Source: Pseudomonadales bacterium (lineage in GTDB: Bacteria; Pseudomonadota; Gammaproteobacteria; Pseudomonadales; DC-out160). Taken from it: DNA of 64,000 nt. Below, piece by piece: positions 1 through 9,053 of this stretch; positions within the stretch are counted from its first letter, which is position 1; the number at the start of each line of letters is the position of its first letter. The stretch is from positions 72,083 through 136,082 of the forward strand of contig JAHRWA010000008.1 in the NCBI GenBank assembly GCA_019090455.1, written 5' to 3'. Below the pieces are notes generated by a model. That model did no database searches. It worked only from the letters and a program-made list of their open reading frames with translations, and was not told the origin of the DNA. The translations under genes were made by a program, and so were the position numbers.

Positions 1-689
1 TTGATAATGAATTTGTGCAACAAGATGTGAGTCGTTTGTCTCAGCAGTTGGGGTTTGCTTCCAAATCAACAGGTTCCAAATCAACTCTTTTAAAATCAAC
101 ACAGTCGGAAACGGATCATGGTGAGATTGTTGTATTGTATGAACGCGGTTTTGTTCCCCATAAACAAGAGGTCAGTTTTTCCGTTCCAGATCGAATGGGA
201 CGGCTTATTAGCATTTCTTTCCCCATCTATAAAGTGAATTCGTTCCCGAGTGAGAGAGCATCGTTAGGAATCTGGATCGATACAATTCCTCACTCTAAAA
301 CGGAAATGCTTTCAGAAACGTCACCAATGGTTGCGAAGGCTATGAAGGATAAGAGACCTATGATGATCGCGAGGCAAGTGGCCCGGGGGTTTACGAAAGC
401 AGAGTTACACCATCAATCAGAAAAGAATGCGGGTGTGCTCGGATCTTTTGTCGCGAATATTTATAGCATCATCACAGAAAGAGCTGATTTGAGAAGTTGG
501 CTTTCTCTACCGAATAATGCACAACTAGGGCGTTATTCGGTAAAGGCGGCAGAGTATCCACTGCGAATGGTCGATAGGAAAACAGGACTACGGCACGAAA
601 TGAAAGTGGTAGTGGAAGTTGGTCGTAAGACCATAGTGTACGTTGTGAATACGGGTAATAAATTATGGGTACGCTCCGTCACTCTGTAG
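1..689 (+). CDS. COG3014-type envelope protein, C-terminal part (5' cut by window edge)
   Basis: The frame is open to the first base of the window, so only the last ~228 residues are seen and the true start lies outside; the GTG at 15 is internal. The C-terminal part has a beta-rich stretch (GEIVVLYERGFVPHKQEV) followed by a conserved tail with the motif TERADLRSWLSLPNNAQ. I associate this with COG3014, a family often encoded just before YcfL and LpoB, and that is the order found here. The function is unknown; an envelope role is inferred from the two lipoprotein neighbours. The short N-terminal stretch KSTGSKSTLLKST is a low-complexity duplication. Confidence 0.7.
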   Translation, partial: DNEFVQQDVSRLSQQLGFASKSTGSKSTLLKSTQSETDHGEIVVLYERGFVPHKQEVSFSVPDRMGRLISISFPIYKVNSFPSERASLGIWIDTIPHSKTEMLSETSPMVAKAMKDKRPMMIARQVARGFTKAELHHQSEKNAGVLGSFVANIYSIITERADLRSWLSLPNNAQLGRYSVKAAEYPLRMVDRKTGLRHEMKVVVEVGRKTIVYVVNTGNKLWVRSVTL

Positions 690-728
690 GACGGAAAGTT
701 CGATAGTTCAACAAAGGAGGTAAGTCTT

Positions 729-1223
729 ATGTCAAATCAAAGTGTACTTAAAAGGAGATTGTCATTAATGAGGTTCTCGTCATTAATGAGATTGTTGGTG
801 TCAGTGGTGTTGATGGGACTAGGCATGTCTTTATTTTCCGGATGTGCCAGCAATACTACGGGATTACAAGCTAAGGTTAATGCGCAGGGAGACAGCTCCG
901 TGACCGCGATTAAGCTTGGTAGACTATTGAAGGTGGAACAAATGCAAGGTGAGTTCATCAATGGACTCTATCGAGCGAAAATAGTGTTAGCGAATAAAAA
1001 GAAATCCACTAAAAATTTACAGTATCAATTCAGTTGGTATGACGCGTCAGGTGCAGAGGTGGATATTGACGGCAACGGTTGGACTCCCTTTGTGATATAC
1101 GGCAAAGACGAAAAAACCATAGTCGGTCTTTCACCCAATCCTAAGGCCAGTGGCTTTCGGATTAATGTGAGAGATCTTAAAGCAAATAAAACATTCAAAA
1201 CTAACTTGTTCGGTATAAAGTGA
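729..1223 (+). CDS. ycfL: YcfL family lipoprotein (DUF1425)
   Basis: A 164-residue protein with a hydrophobic signal segment ending in a lipobox (LFSGC), so it should be a lipid-anchored periplasmic protein. The body (KVEQMQGEFINGLYRAKI, then QYQFSWYDASGAEVDIDG) matches what I know of DUF1425/YcfL. In Escherichia coli ycfL lies directly before lpoB, as here. A clear ribosome site (AAAGGAGG) precedes the ATG. The stop overlaps the beginning of the next reading frame, so the two are probably co-translated. The first residues hold a small internal duplication (SLMRFSSLMRLL, from TCATTAATGAG twice). The molecular function is not established. Confidence 0.85.
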   Translation: MSNQSVLKRRLSLMRFSSLMRLLVSVVLMGLGMSLFSGCASNTTGLQAKVNAQGDSSVTAIKLGRLLKVEQMQGEFINGLYRAKIVLANKKKSTKNLQYQFSWYDASGAEVDIDGNGWTPFVIYGKDEKTIVGLSPNPKASGFRINVRDLKANKTFKTNLFGIK

Positions 1224-1234
1224 GGAGTGATCAG

Positions 1235-1927
1235 ATGAAAGGTTTCCTATATCAACAAAATTCAAGTGCTGGATTAATAAGTGGTAGAGACAGTGGTGGT
1301 AGAGACGACGATGGCAGAGATAAGTATCGAATAACCACTCTTATGACCTTAGTGATAGCTTTGCTGACGCCAATGCTATTAACGTCCTGCGCAAGCAAAG
1401 TGCAGTATGGCGATGCTAAGTCAGTAGAAACGGTTAACACCGATTTCGGCTCTACCGATTTGCAGTCCACAGCCACCCAAATGGTGGAGTCGTTATTAAC
1501 GTTCCCTCCTGTGGTAGCGCTAACGCAATCCGGACGCCCAGTTCTTTTTGTGGATTCTATTCGCAATAAAACCGAAGAACATATTGATACGGAATCTGTC
1601 ACCGATACAATTGTGAATAAACTATTACGTTCCGGTAAATTTCAATTTGTCGATATGACGGCGGTCGCGGCAGTGCAGTCACAATTGGGCTATCAAGGTA
1701 ATAGCGGTTTAGTGAATCCTAGTGAGGCGGCTAAGGTGGGGAGGCAGGTGGGAGCCAAATATATGGTTTACGGTAACTTAAGCAGTATTACCAAACAAAA
1801 TAAAAAAGAGAAGGATGTGTATTATAAGTTTACTCTCAAAATGATGGGCTTAGAGTCAGGCTTGTTAGTGTGGCAGGATGAAAAAGAGATACGTAAAAGC
1901 GTGCGTCGATCTACTTTTGGTTTGTAG
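1235..1927 (+). CDS. lpoB: Penicillin-binding protein activator LpoB-like lipoprotein
   Basis: LpoB is an outer-membrane lipoprotein that reaches across the periplasm and stimulates the peptidoglycan polymerase PBP1b. The C-terminal domain fits: RPVLFVDSIRNKTEEHIDT, then TIVNKLLRSGKFQFVD and a KYMVYGNLSSI strand. The lipobox LLTSC sits about 50 residues in. I chose ATG 1235 because GAGGAG lies just before it; a GTG at 1220 would overlap ycfL. An alternative ATG at 1343 would give a short, clean lipoprotein signal. The stretch before it is an odd, hydrophilic repeat rich in Arg, Asp and Gly (SGRDSGGRDDDGRDKYR). The stop lies 2 bases from the convergent E2 gene, with no terminator between them. 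Confidence 0.8.
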   Translation: MKGFLYQQNSSAGLISGRDSGGRDDDGRDKYRITTLMTLVIALLTPMLLTSCASKVQYGDAKSVETVNTDFGSTDLQSTATQMVESLLTFPPVVALTQSGRPVLFVDSIRNKTEEHIDTESVTDTIVNKLLRSGKFQFVDMTAVAAVQSQLGYQGNSGLVNPSEAAKVGRQVGAKYMVYGNLSSITKQNKKEKDVYYKFTLKMMGLESGLLVWQDEKEIRKSVRRSTFGL

Positions 1928-1929
1928 TG

Positions 1930-3045
1930 TTAACTCTCTTTTTCAAGATCAATAATAAGTGCCTTTAAAAAACGGGCGGCTTCTCCTCCCGTTGTTGCGC
2001 GATGATCTGCACTGAGAGATAGGGGTATGATGGGGTGTATCGCAATCTCACCGTTAAAGGCGATCACTTCATCTCTAACCACGCCCGCACCAATGATTGC
2101 AACAGTAGGAGGGACCACAATTGGCGTAGCGTAACGTCCTGCTATCGTGCCAAAATTGGTAAGTGTGATGGTTGCTCCTTGTAGTTCTTTCGGTGGGATT
2201 TTTCTGGATTTTACATCGGCTTGCAGATCATTGATGCCTTGCCTTAAGTCGTCCGGAGTTCTATTAGTGATGTCTCGTAGCACGGGTACAAATAGCCCGT
2301 CTTTGGTGTCCACGGCGATGCCAATGTCCACGTGTTCTAATAATCTTCTGGACAGGGCTTTACCATTAAACCAAACGTTTAAAGCGGGCTCCAACTGGCA
2401 GGCTATTCCGATCGCGCGAATGAGTCGAATTGTGGGGTCTTCATTTTTCGCCCATAGATGAATATCGGCATCGTCAACGATCGAGACCTGCGGTACTTCG
2501 TCATTGGCTTTCGTCATTGCCTTTGCCATTGACCGGCGAACACTTCTTAAGGTTTCAGCCGCACCGTAGGAGGCTTCTAGTTTATTGGCGTTTTCCACGT
2601 CAGCACTGGAAATCATGCCGTGTTTGCCTGTTGCCGTTACGGTGCTGAGATCAACGGCAAGTCGTTTCGCTAAGGCTCGAATGGCGGGAGTGGCGCGAAG
2701 GGTGTTTGGAGTGCTAGTGGATCCGCTACCAATAATGAAATAGTCATTTTCTGCACTGTTGTCATCGGCTGTTTTCATTTCTCCTACTACTGTGCCGGTA
2801 TCTTCTTGCTCTTCTCCTTCAAATTCAACCAATGGTTCACCCACGTGAATCATGTCGCCAGGCTTGCCGAATAAGGTTGCGATGGTGCCAGTTTGTGGGG
2901 AAGGAACTTCAACAATAGCCTTTGCGGTTTCTACAGAGACGATTAGCTGGTCAACCTCAACTTGATTGCCTCTATCGATGTGCCATTCCACAATTTCGGC
3001 CTCTTGTAACCCTTCTCCTAAATCAGGCAATTTAAAATATTTCAT
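1930..3045 (-). CDS. bkdB: 2-oxo acid dehydrogenase E2 (branched-chain dihydrolipoyl acyltransferase)
   Basis: E2 core of the branched-chain 2-oxoacid dehydrogenase complex: it takes the acyl group formed by E1 on a lipoyl arm and passes it to CoA. Domains are an N-terminal lipoyl domain (residues 1-75; lipoylated Lys in SVETAKAIVEVP), a peripheral-subunit-binding domain near 115-155 (ATPAIRALAKRLAVDLSTV) and the catalytic acyltransferase domain to the end. At 371 residues it is compact, with a single lipoyl domain. The usual catalytic HxxxDG motif reads H-R-A-T-T-G, with Thr for Asp, followed by GEAARFL. It is the last gene of a four-gene minus-strand operon with LeuDH, E1 alpha and E1 beta. 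No E3 gene is nearby. Confidence 0.85.
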   Translation of the reverse strand: MKYFKLPDLGEGLQEAEIVEWHIDRGNQVEVDQLIVSVETAKAIVEVPSPQTGTIATLFGKPGDMIHVGEPLVEFEGEEQEDTGTVVGEMKTADDNSAENDYFIIGSGSTSTPNTLRATPAIRALAKRLAVDLSTVTATGKHGMISSADVENANKLEASYGAAETLRSVRRSMAKAMTKANDEVPQVSIVDDADIHLWAKNEDPTIRLIRAIGIACQLEPALNVWFNGKALSRRLLEHVDIGIAVDTKDGLFVPVLRDITNRTPDDLRQGINDLQADVKSRKIPPKELQGATITLTNFGTIAGRYATPIVVPPTVAIIGAGVVRDEVIAFNGEIAIHPIIPLSLSADHRATTGGEAARFLKALIIDLEKES

Positions 3046-3133
3046 GGCAACCTCTGTCCTTGGTCGTTATTGATTGTGCTTTTGGGTGTGTTATTGATCG
3101 TGTTATTGGCATGTTACGGGTTTATGTTTCAAG

Positions 3134-4183
3134 TTATTGAAAGGCCATCGTCTTGAGTGCCGCCTCCATGATTTGTTGCGTTGAAGGCATGTAATAATCT
3201 TCGTTTCGATAGTAGGGCATGATGGTATCGTAACCGGCGACTCTGGCGATGGGTGCTAGTAATGAGAGTAGCCCCTTCTCTGCAATTTGTGCTGATATTT
3301 CGGCTCCTACTCCGCAGGTTTTTGCTGCCTCATGGATGATGACACAACGTCCTGTGCGCTCAACGGATGCCAAGATGGTGGTCATGTCTAAGGGTTTGAT
3401 GGAAGCGACATCAATGACATCGGCATGAATGTTTTGTTCTTCTAATTTTGTTGCAGCTTCCAGGGTTTCTTGAATCATCGCTCCCCATGAAATTAAAGTA
3501 ATGTCATCTCCCTGCTTTAAGGTAAAGCAGGTTTCCAGGGGTAAACCCTCACCGTTATTGACGATGTTTTGTTTTACCGATCGGTAGATGCGTTTGGGTT
3601 CGAGAAAGATTACGGGATCGGGTGATTGTATTGCGCTAATCAGTAAGCCATAGGCTCTGGCTGGTGAGGAGGGTACGACTACCTGTAATCCCGGGATATG
3701 AGCAAACATCGCTTCGGTACTTTCAGAGTGATGTTCTGGTGCGTGAATTCCGCCGCCGTAAGGTGCACGCAAAACCATGGGGCAGGTCAGTCGGCCTCGT
3801 GTTCGGTTACGCATTCTCGCGGCGTGGGAGACGATGTGTTCCACGGTAGAATAGATAAAGCCCATGAATTGAATTTCACAAACGGGTTTCAGTCCCTGGC
3901 TTGCCATACCAATAGTGATGCCAGCGATTAACGTTTCTGCTAAAGGAGTGTCCATCACTCGACGTAAACCAAATTCACTTTTTAAATCGACGGTTGCGCG
4001 AAAGACACCACCATTGGTTCCCACATCTTCACCCAGTACCACCACATTCTCATCATGTTGCATAGAGTGGGCGAGTGCTAGATTGATGGCTTCTACCAAT
4101 GTTGCTTTTGTGGTTTCTATCTCTGGCTGTTCGCCCGAGATCGGATTTTTATGGGGTTCGGGTGTGGCTTGAAATTGGGTCAT
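3134..4183 (-). CDS. bkdA2: Branched-chain 2-oxoacid dehydrogenase E1 beta subunit
   Basis: Beta subunit of the thiamine-diphosphate-dependent E1 decarboxylase. Signature stretches are VVLGEDVGTNGGVFRAT near the N-terminus, DTPLAETLIAGITIGMA, and the C-terminal transketolase-type domain (ISWGAMIQETLEAA, VIHEAAKTCGVGAEISAQIAE). I set the start at ATG 4183, giving 349 residues. It has GAGGAG upstream and falls one base after the E1 alpha stop, which implies translational coupling. A longer frame to 4264 would run into E1 alpha. E1 alpha and E1 beta form the alpha2beta2 enzyme. Confidence 0.9.
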   Translation of the reverse strand: MTQFQATPEPHKNPISGEQPEIETTKATLVEAINLALAHSMQHDENVVVLGEDVGTNGGVFRATVDLKSEFGLRRVMDTPLAETLIAGITIGMASQGLKPVCEIQFMGFIYSTVEHIVSHAARMRNRTRGRLTCPMVLRAPYGGGIHAPEHHSESTEAMFAHIPGLQVVVPSSPARAYGLLISAIQSPDPVIFLEPKRIYRSVKQNIVNNGEGLPLETCFTLKQGDDITLISWGAMIQETLEAATKLEEQNIHADVIDVASIKPLDMTTILASVERTGRCVIIHEAAKTCGVGAEISAQIAEKGLLSLLAPIARVAGYDTIMPYYRNEDYYMPSTQQIMEAALKTMAFQ

Positions 4184-4184
4184 G

Positions 4185-5273
4185 TTAGGCTCCTCGTCGC
4201 ATGTTGGAGGCTTTGTGAATGACGTCGGCTCGTTGTTCTTCCAGCGCTTGGGGTAGATCAGCATAGAGGTAGTCGAACATGGCTTCTGCTGGTTCGGACT
4301 CTATTGAGGTATACACTTCAACAGCGGACTGAACTTGTTCTTTACAGGATGCGATTAATTGTTTTTCCTGGTCTTCATCCCAGAGTTTTTTGCCGTATAA
4401 AAAGTTTTGTAGTCGTTTGATGGGTTCTCGCTCCCAGCCTTTACTCAGTTCTTCTGCGGACCGATAGCGCGTGGCGTCGTCTGCAGTAGTATGGTCACAG
4501 AGTCGATAACTAATGGCTTCTATTAGCGTTGGCCCCTTTGCGTTATGAGCTTTCTCTAAGGCATGATTTAATACGTGTAATAACGCTATGGGGTCATTAC
4601 CATCGACTTGAATGCCCTCGATCCCGGCAGAAATGGCTTTTTGCGCAATGGTTTCAGCAGCAGTTTGTTCCTCCCTTCTTACCGAAATCGCCCATTGATT
4701 GTTGTTTACGACGACGACCATAGGGAGTTGCCAAGTGCCTGCCAAGTTGAGAGATTCACTGAAATCGCCACGAGAGGTGGCTCCGTCACCACAGGTGGTG
4801 ACCACCGCACGTCGTTGCCGCCGCACTTTGAAGGCTGTGGCAATACCCGCTGCATGTGTTATTTGTGTTGCAATGGGAACGCAGGTAGGGAAATCCTCTT
4901 TGGCATCACCGGTAAATACACTGCCTCTTTCATCACCTCCCCAATATCGCATGATGTCTTCCATGGGCACGCCACGTAATAATTGTGTGGCTTGATCCCG
5001 ATAGTAGGGAACGAAAACGTCATCACTGGCCATGCTAAAACCCACCGCTGAGCCGATGGCTTCTTGACCTAAGCTGGAGGGGTAGGTTCCCATTTGTCCG
5101 GTACGCTGAAGCGCGACAACTTTTTGATCGAAGGTCCGTACTAACACCATGTGTTTGTAAAATCGTACCCAAAGATCAGTGTTGCAAAGTTGTTCTGGAA
5201 AAGAGTCTAAAGGTTTACCTTCATCACTCAGGTATTGGTAATACGGGATGGTAAAATCAGCGGCGATTTTCAT
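4185..5273 (-). CDS. bkdA1: Branched-chain 2-oxoacid dehydrogenase E1 alpha subunit
   Basis: Alpha subunit of E1, which binds thiamine diphosphate and Mg. The cofactor motif is TCGDGATSRGDFSESLNLAG followed by VVVVNNNQWAIS, the GDG-to-NN pattern typical of the cofactor fold. The substrate-side stretch GQMGTYPSSLGQEAIGSA is also typical. The C-terminal part has SYRLCDHTTADDATRYRS, the loop that in mammalian E1 alpha carries regulatory serines. Length (362 residues) is normal. It follows the amino acid dehydrogenase gene by about 65 bases and precedes E1 beta by one base. Confidence 0.9.
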   Translation of the reverse strand: MKIAADFTIPYYQYLSDEGKPLDSFPEQLCNTDLWVRFYKHMVLVRTFDQKVVALQRTGQMGTYPSSLGQEAIGSAVGFSMASDDVFVPYYRDQATQLLRGVPMEDIMRYWGGDERGSVFTGDAKEDFPTCVPIATQITHAAGIATAFKVRRQRRAVVTTCGDGATSRGDFSESLNLAGTWQLPMVVVVNNNQWAISVRREEQTAAETIAQKAISAGIEGIQVDGNDPIALLHVLNHALEKAHNAKGPTLIEAISYRLCDHTTADDATRYRSAEELSKGWEREPIKRLQNFLYGKKLWDEDQEKQLIASCKEQVQSAVEVYTSIESEPAEAMFDYLYADLPQALEEQRADVIHKASNMRRGA

Positions 5274-5337
5274 AACCCTACTCCTCGTTAAAATTGGGTG
5301 ATGTGAAGCTATATATATTGTCTATGTCTCATTTTGA

Positions 5338-6366
5338 TTAATGTGTGTCGTAGAGTATTTCCTCCGCCACATGATCAGCGATCAAATTGGGTGGGGTATT
5401 TTCCCTTCGAGAGCGTTCTAAAATTCGAAATAGCGTATTGCCAATTTCTTGTGTTTTATGAAGAATTTCAGTTTCCGGTTTTTTTAGTTGATTGAGGGAA
5501 ACGTGTATCAGTCCACCGGCATTGATGACGTAGTCTGGTGCATAGAGGATTTGGCGATGGTGCAGTTCATTTCCATGGTGCTCGGATGCCAGTTGATTGT
5601 TGGCTGCGCCTGCAACGATGTCGCAATTGAGCAAGGGTATCGTCGCGTCATTCAATACCGCGCCTAAACTACAGGGTGCAAATACATGGCAATCTGTTTG
5701 ATAGATGTCGTTGGGTTTAACGATAATTGCGCCAAATTCATCAGCACATCGCTCTCGTTTATCTTGGTCAACATCAGTGATGGTGATGTTAGCGCCTTCT
5801 TCGTGTGCGAGTTTTGCTAACAGGTACCCCACGTTTCCTGCACCTTGAATAGCAATATGGACTCCGTCTAACTTTTCCTTATTCAATTGAAATTGAATGC
5901 AGGCTTTTATACCTTGTAAAACGCCAAGAGCAGTGAAAGGGGATGGGTCACCACCACTGGTCGGTGTGCCCGAGACCCAACTTGTCTTGTGGGAAACAAA
6001 CTCCATGTCAGTGGGAGAAGTGCCGCTATCCACTGCAGTAATATAGCGTCCGCCTAATTCGTTAACGAATTCACCGAAACTTTCAAAATAAGCTTCGCGG
6101 TCAATGACGGCTTTCGGTTTGATGAGCACGGCCTTGCCGCCGCCTTGAGGGATATGGGCAAGAGCCGCTTTATAGCTCATGCCCTTCGCTAAACGTACGG
6201 CATCCAATAGGGCATTGTCATCACTGGAATATTCAATACACCGACAACCTCCCAGGGCGGGGCCTAGATGTGTATTGTGAATGGCGACGATGGCGCGAAG
6301 CTGAGTTTCTTTATTGCTTTTTACATGTAGCTCACTGAGTCGTGCGTGTTCGATTGTGTCGAACAT
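5338..6366 (-). CDS. Glu/Leu/Phe/Val dehydrogenase (leucine/valine dehydrogenase type)
   Basis: NAD-dependent oxidative deamination of a branched-chain or aromatic amino acid to its 2-oxo acid, the substrate of the E1/E2 genes that follow. Motifs: GPALGGCRC, AKGMSYKAALAHIPQGGGKAVL (catalytic Lys region), TAVDSGTSPTDMEFV (catalytic Asp region) and the nucleotide-binding IQGAGNVGYLLAKL. Length (342 residues) suits the leucine dehydrogenase class rather than hexameric glutamate dehydrogenase. I chose ATG 6366, preceded by GGAGGA; a TTG at 6378 is a worse option. Exact substrate preference cannot be read from the sequence; the neighbours favour Leu/Val/Ile. Confidence 0.87.
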   Translation of the reverse strand: MFDTIEHARLSELHVKSNKETQLRAIVAIHNTHLGPALGGCRCIEYSSDDNALLDAVRLAKGMSYKAALAHIPQGGGKAVLIKPKAVIDREAYFESFGEFVNELGGRYITAVDSGTSPTDMEFVSHKTSWVSGTPTSGGDPSPFTALGVLQGIKACIQFQLNKEKLDGVHIAIQGAGNVGYLLAKLAHEEGANITITDVDQDKRERCADEFGAIIVKPNDIYQTDCHVFAPCSLGAVLNDATIPLLNCDIVAGAANNQLASEHHGNELHHRQILYAPDYVINAGGLIHVSLNQLKKPETEILHKTQEIGNTLFRILERSRRENTPPNLIADHVAEEILYDTH

Positions 6367-6711
6367 GGTTTCCTCCAAAGCGCGAGATGGAGTAACATCA
6401 TTGGCTTCTCAATAACACGAAAATGCTAAGCTCAATCTATCTTTCAATCTAGCTAGCTAACCTGCTTCTAAAGAGTATAGATGAGTGAAATGGCTAAAAG
6501 TCGTGTCATGACGAAGGTTTCTTAAAACGCTTGTTTGACTTTTTCTATTGGGCCTTAAATCTCATTCTATTGGGTCATCAATCTCAAGGTTATAACGAAA
6601 GTATCACAAAGCTAACGTTTCCCTAAAATTGATCAATTGCCTCTTTTGAAAGCCTGTAATCTACGACACACTAACGTGCAATACATAATGAAAAAAAGGT
6701 GAGGTTGGCAG
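6367..6711. promoter_or_regulatory. Divergent intergenic region (about 345 bp)
   Basis: Lies between the start of the minus-strand branched-chain operon and the plus-strand outer-membrane-like gene, so both promoters should be here. It is AT-rich and contains a CTAGCTAG palindrome near 6452. I see no RNA gene and no clear operator for a named regulator. Confidence 0.4.
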
Positions 6712-7911
6712 ATGATAAATAGAGTGAGATTGTCCGGTTTACTTGCATGGCTTTGTTTCATGCCTATTGCCGTTAGTGCCAGTGATAACTCACAGACTCT
6801 CATCATTCCAGGTGCTATTCACTTGGAAGGTGTGGGTTCTGTTTATGGCGCTGGTGCTGGCATCAAAGCAATCGGGGAGTCGGATTATAATATTTTTGTC
6901 GCCATTGCTGGTGGCGATGCTGATGTTTTCGGTTTGGGTATTACCGATGTGCCACTGTTAAACGGTCGTTTTAGCTATATTTATGGTCAAGCTGATGAGG
7001 TGTTGGTGGAAACACAATATCAGCGAGGTAGTGTCGTGGGCCGGCTGTATGAACAACAAATCTCGGGAGATCTTCACCGCTTTGCATTAACGCATGACTT
7101 GTCGAAAGAGAACATGAGTTCAACCCTTGCGCTTTCTCTTTCTTCTGTGGCGCTTGATGGATATGCCAATGAGAATGGTGTTGAAATTGCGATTAACGCC
7201 ACCCATTTACATGATATCGAAACATTGTCTGTAACAGCCGGTTTGGAGTGGGATAATCGAGTAGGCACAGTTGGGCTAAAAACGGGAAGCAAAGTCGGAG
7301 CATCGTTAACCTTAGAGTCGGGGCGTACCGCTCAAAGTGATCAAGGGATTCTCGAACTGAAAGCGAGTCGGCACTTGGGTATTTCCGACGAAGCCTTGGT
7401 CAGTTTTTACGTAAACCTGAGTCACGCTTTTATCGTCAGTCAGGCGACGGCATTCGATAGCATTGAGGAGGTATCCAACACACTGGATGCGCAATGCGAT
7501 GGTTTATCCAATACAGAACAACAAAATCAATGTCGTTTGTTAGAGCAAGATCTGGTTTCCTATATTACCGACTCCAATAACAAAGGGACCGCGAAACCGG
7601 TGGGTGGAAGTCAAGGTTTGCGTAGTTATCAAGAGTCATTTTTCAGAGGCGCAAATAGTTTAGTAGAAGGAATAGAATTGCAGTGGCAGCTACCTAAAGT
7701 GATGCAGTTTGGAGAAACGACAAAGTTGCAGTGGGTTGCTTTTGTAGAGGGAGCGCAAATTACAGATGATGTGGGCAAGCTGTTATCTGATAGTCGTTAT
7801 TCTGTAGGAACAGGGTTGCGTGCCTATGTTGGTGGCATCCCTCTACGAGCGGAATTCGCTCATGGCGAAGAGGGGAATGCCTTTTTACTCAATGCGGGTC
7901 TGGTGTTTTAG
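6712..7911 (+). CDS. Putative outer-membrane beta-barrel protein, unknown function
   Basis: I do not recognise a named family. The 399-residue product has a clear signal peptide (MINRVRLSGLLAWLCFMPIAVSA, cleavage near residue 23-24). It then shows alternating polar/hydrophobic strands rich in Gly and aromatics (VFGLGITDVPLLNGRFSYIYGQ; ELQWQLPKVMQF; YSVGTGLRAYVGGIPLRAEFAHG) and ends in Phe (LNAGLVF). That pattern is typical of outer-membrane barrels recognised by the BAM machinery. A Cys pair occurs at about residues 262 and 272. A strong ribosome site (AAAAGGTGAGG) precedes the ATG. A GlxA-type regulator gene follows closely on the same strand. Confidence 0.6.
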   Translation: MINRVRLSGLLAWLCFMPIAVSASDNSQTLIIPGAIHLEGVGSVYGAGAGIKAIGESDYNIFVAIAGGDADVFGLGITDVPLLNGRFSYIYGQADEVLVETQYQRGSVVGRLYEQQISGDLHRFALTHDLSKENMSSTLALSLSSVALDGYANENGVEIAINATHLHDIETLSVTAGLEWDNRVGTVGLKTGSKVGASLTLESGRTAQSDQGILELKASRHLGISDEALVSFYVNLSHAFIVSQATAFDSIEEVSNTLDAQCDGLSNTEQQNQCRLLEQDLVSYITDSNNKGTAKPVGGSQGLRSYQESFFRGANSLVEGIELQWQLPKVMQFGETTKLQWVAFVEGAQITDDVGKLLSDSRYSVGTGLRAYVGGIPLRAEFAHGEEGNAFLLNAGLVF

Positions 7912-7950
7912 TTATCTATCTCGTTCAGGTTGGATGATTCCGCGGGGATA

Positions 7951-8964
7951 ATGTTCTCTATGATTAGTCACATTACGATAGTCTGTTACGATCAGATGCT
8001 GGGTAGTAGCGTGTACGGCCCAGTGGAAATGTTAAGTGCGGCTTATCATCTTCAAAAACATTCTGAAAACGATAGTCCTTGGCGAGCAGAGCTCGGCGGG
8101 CTCAGTGTTGCGCCTATTGAAATGGCGGGTGGTCTGTTGACGATGCCCACACGGGAACTGTTATCGATTGAAGAAACAGATCTTATCGTATTGCCCGCCA
8201 TTTGGGGGCACCCCAAACGAACGTTAAAACAATTTTCCGCTATTATTCCGTGGTTAAGAGAGCGTAGCCAATCGGGGTCGTTGATTTGTGCTGTGAGTAC
8301 GGGTTGTTGTTTTTTAGCGGAAGCGGGTTTGTTAGACAGAAAGCCAGCGACTACCCATTGGTATTACTTCGATCGATTCGCACGGGACTATCCCAAAGTA
8401 CAGTTGCAGAAAAAGTTCTTTATTACTCAAGCTGAAAATTTATATTGTGCTGCGAGTATCAATTCACTGGCCGATTTAATGGTGCATGTAATAGAGCGTT
8501 CTTATGGTAGTGCTACGGCGCGCTCTGTGGAAAGGCAGTTTTCCCCCGAAATTCGTCGCCCCTTTGAGAGCATCAGTTTTTCAGTTGATGAACAAACGCG
8601 AACGGATGATGAGATGGTGATTCAATCCTTACAATGGTTACATGATAATTACAGTGAAGAAGTGCTGTTCAGCCAGTTAGCTGATGATCTAGAAGTTAGC
8701 TTACGCACTTTTAATCGGCGCTTTAAACAGGCGACTCAGCGCACACCAATGGAGTACCTACAAAAAAAACGTCTCGATGTAGCTCGTGATTTATTGAAAA
8801 ATACCAATATGAGTATTGGTGAAGTCGGGGCTCAAGTGGGGTATGGAAATTTGGCGTATTTTTCAAAAATATTTAAAAAGCGATTAATGCAGAGTCCGGG
8901 TGAATACCGAAATGCCGTGAGGGCGAAATTGTTTTCAGTAGTAGATCAGACTCCGTTAGCCTGA
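7951..8964 (+). CDS. GlxA-family AraC-type transcriptional regulator
   Basis: Two domains: an N-terminal DJ-1/PfpI-like class I amidotransferase fold (residues ~1-190, with CAVSTGCCFLAEAGLL at the nucleophile elbow) and a C-terminal AraC/XylS pair of helix-turn-helix motifs (SLRTFNRRFKQATQRTPMEYL; SIGEVGAQVGYGNLAYFSKIFKKRL). Proteins of this design are usually activators of amino acid or amine catabolic genes; the inducer is unknown here. The start is uncertain: TTG 7930, ATG 7951 and ATG 7960 are all in frame and none has a convincing ribosome site. Possible targets are the adjacent outer-membrane gene, the convergent thiolase or the branched-chain operon. Confidence 0.85.
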   Translation: MFSMISHITIVCYDQMLGSSVYGPVEMLSAAYHLQKHSENDSPWRAELGGLSVAPIEMAGGLLTMPTRELLSIEETDLIVLPAIWGHPKRTLKQFSAIIPWLRERSQSGSLICAVSTGCCFLAEAGLLDRKPATTHWYYFDRFARDYPKVQLQKKFFITQAENLYCAASINSLADLMVHVIERSYGSATARSVERQFSPEIRRPFESISFSVDEQTRTDDEMVIQSLQWLHDNYSEEVLFSQLADDLEVSLRTFNRRFKQATQRTPMEYLQKKRLDVARDLLKNTNMSIGEVGAQVGYGNLAYFSKIFKKRLMQSPGEYRNAVRAKLFSVVDQTPLA

Positions 8965-9001
8965 TTGGGGAGACTCAGAAAAGAAATGGAAATACAAATA
9001 A

Positions 9002-9028
9002 AAAAGGGTCATCATAGACGGCCCTTTT
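9002..9028. terminator. Bidirectional intrinsic terminator
   Basis: AAAAGGGTC and GGCCCTTTT form a 9-bp stem with one G-T wobble around a 9-base loop, between the convergent regulator and thiolase genes. T-rich sequence follows on each strand, stronger on the minus strand, so it can end both transcripts. Confidence 0.75.
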
Positions 9029-9053
9029 CAATATTATTTCTTAAGATTAAAGT

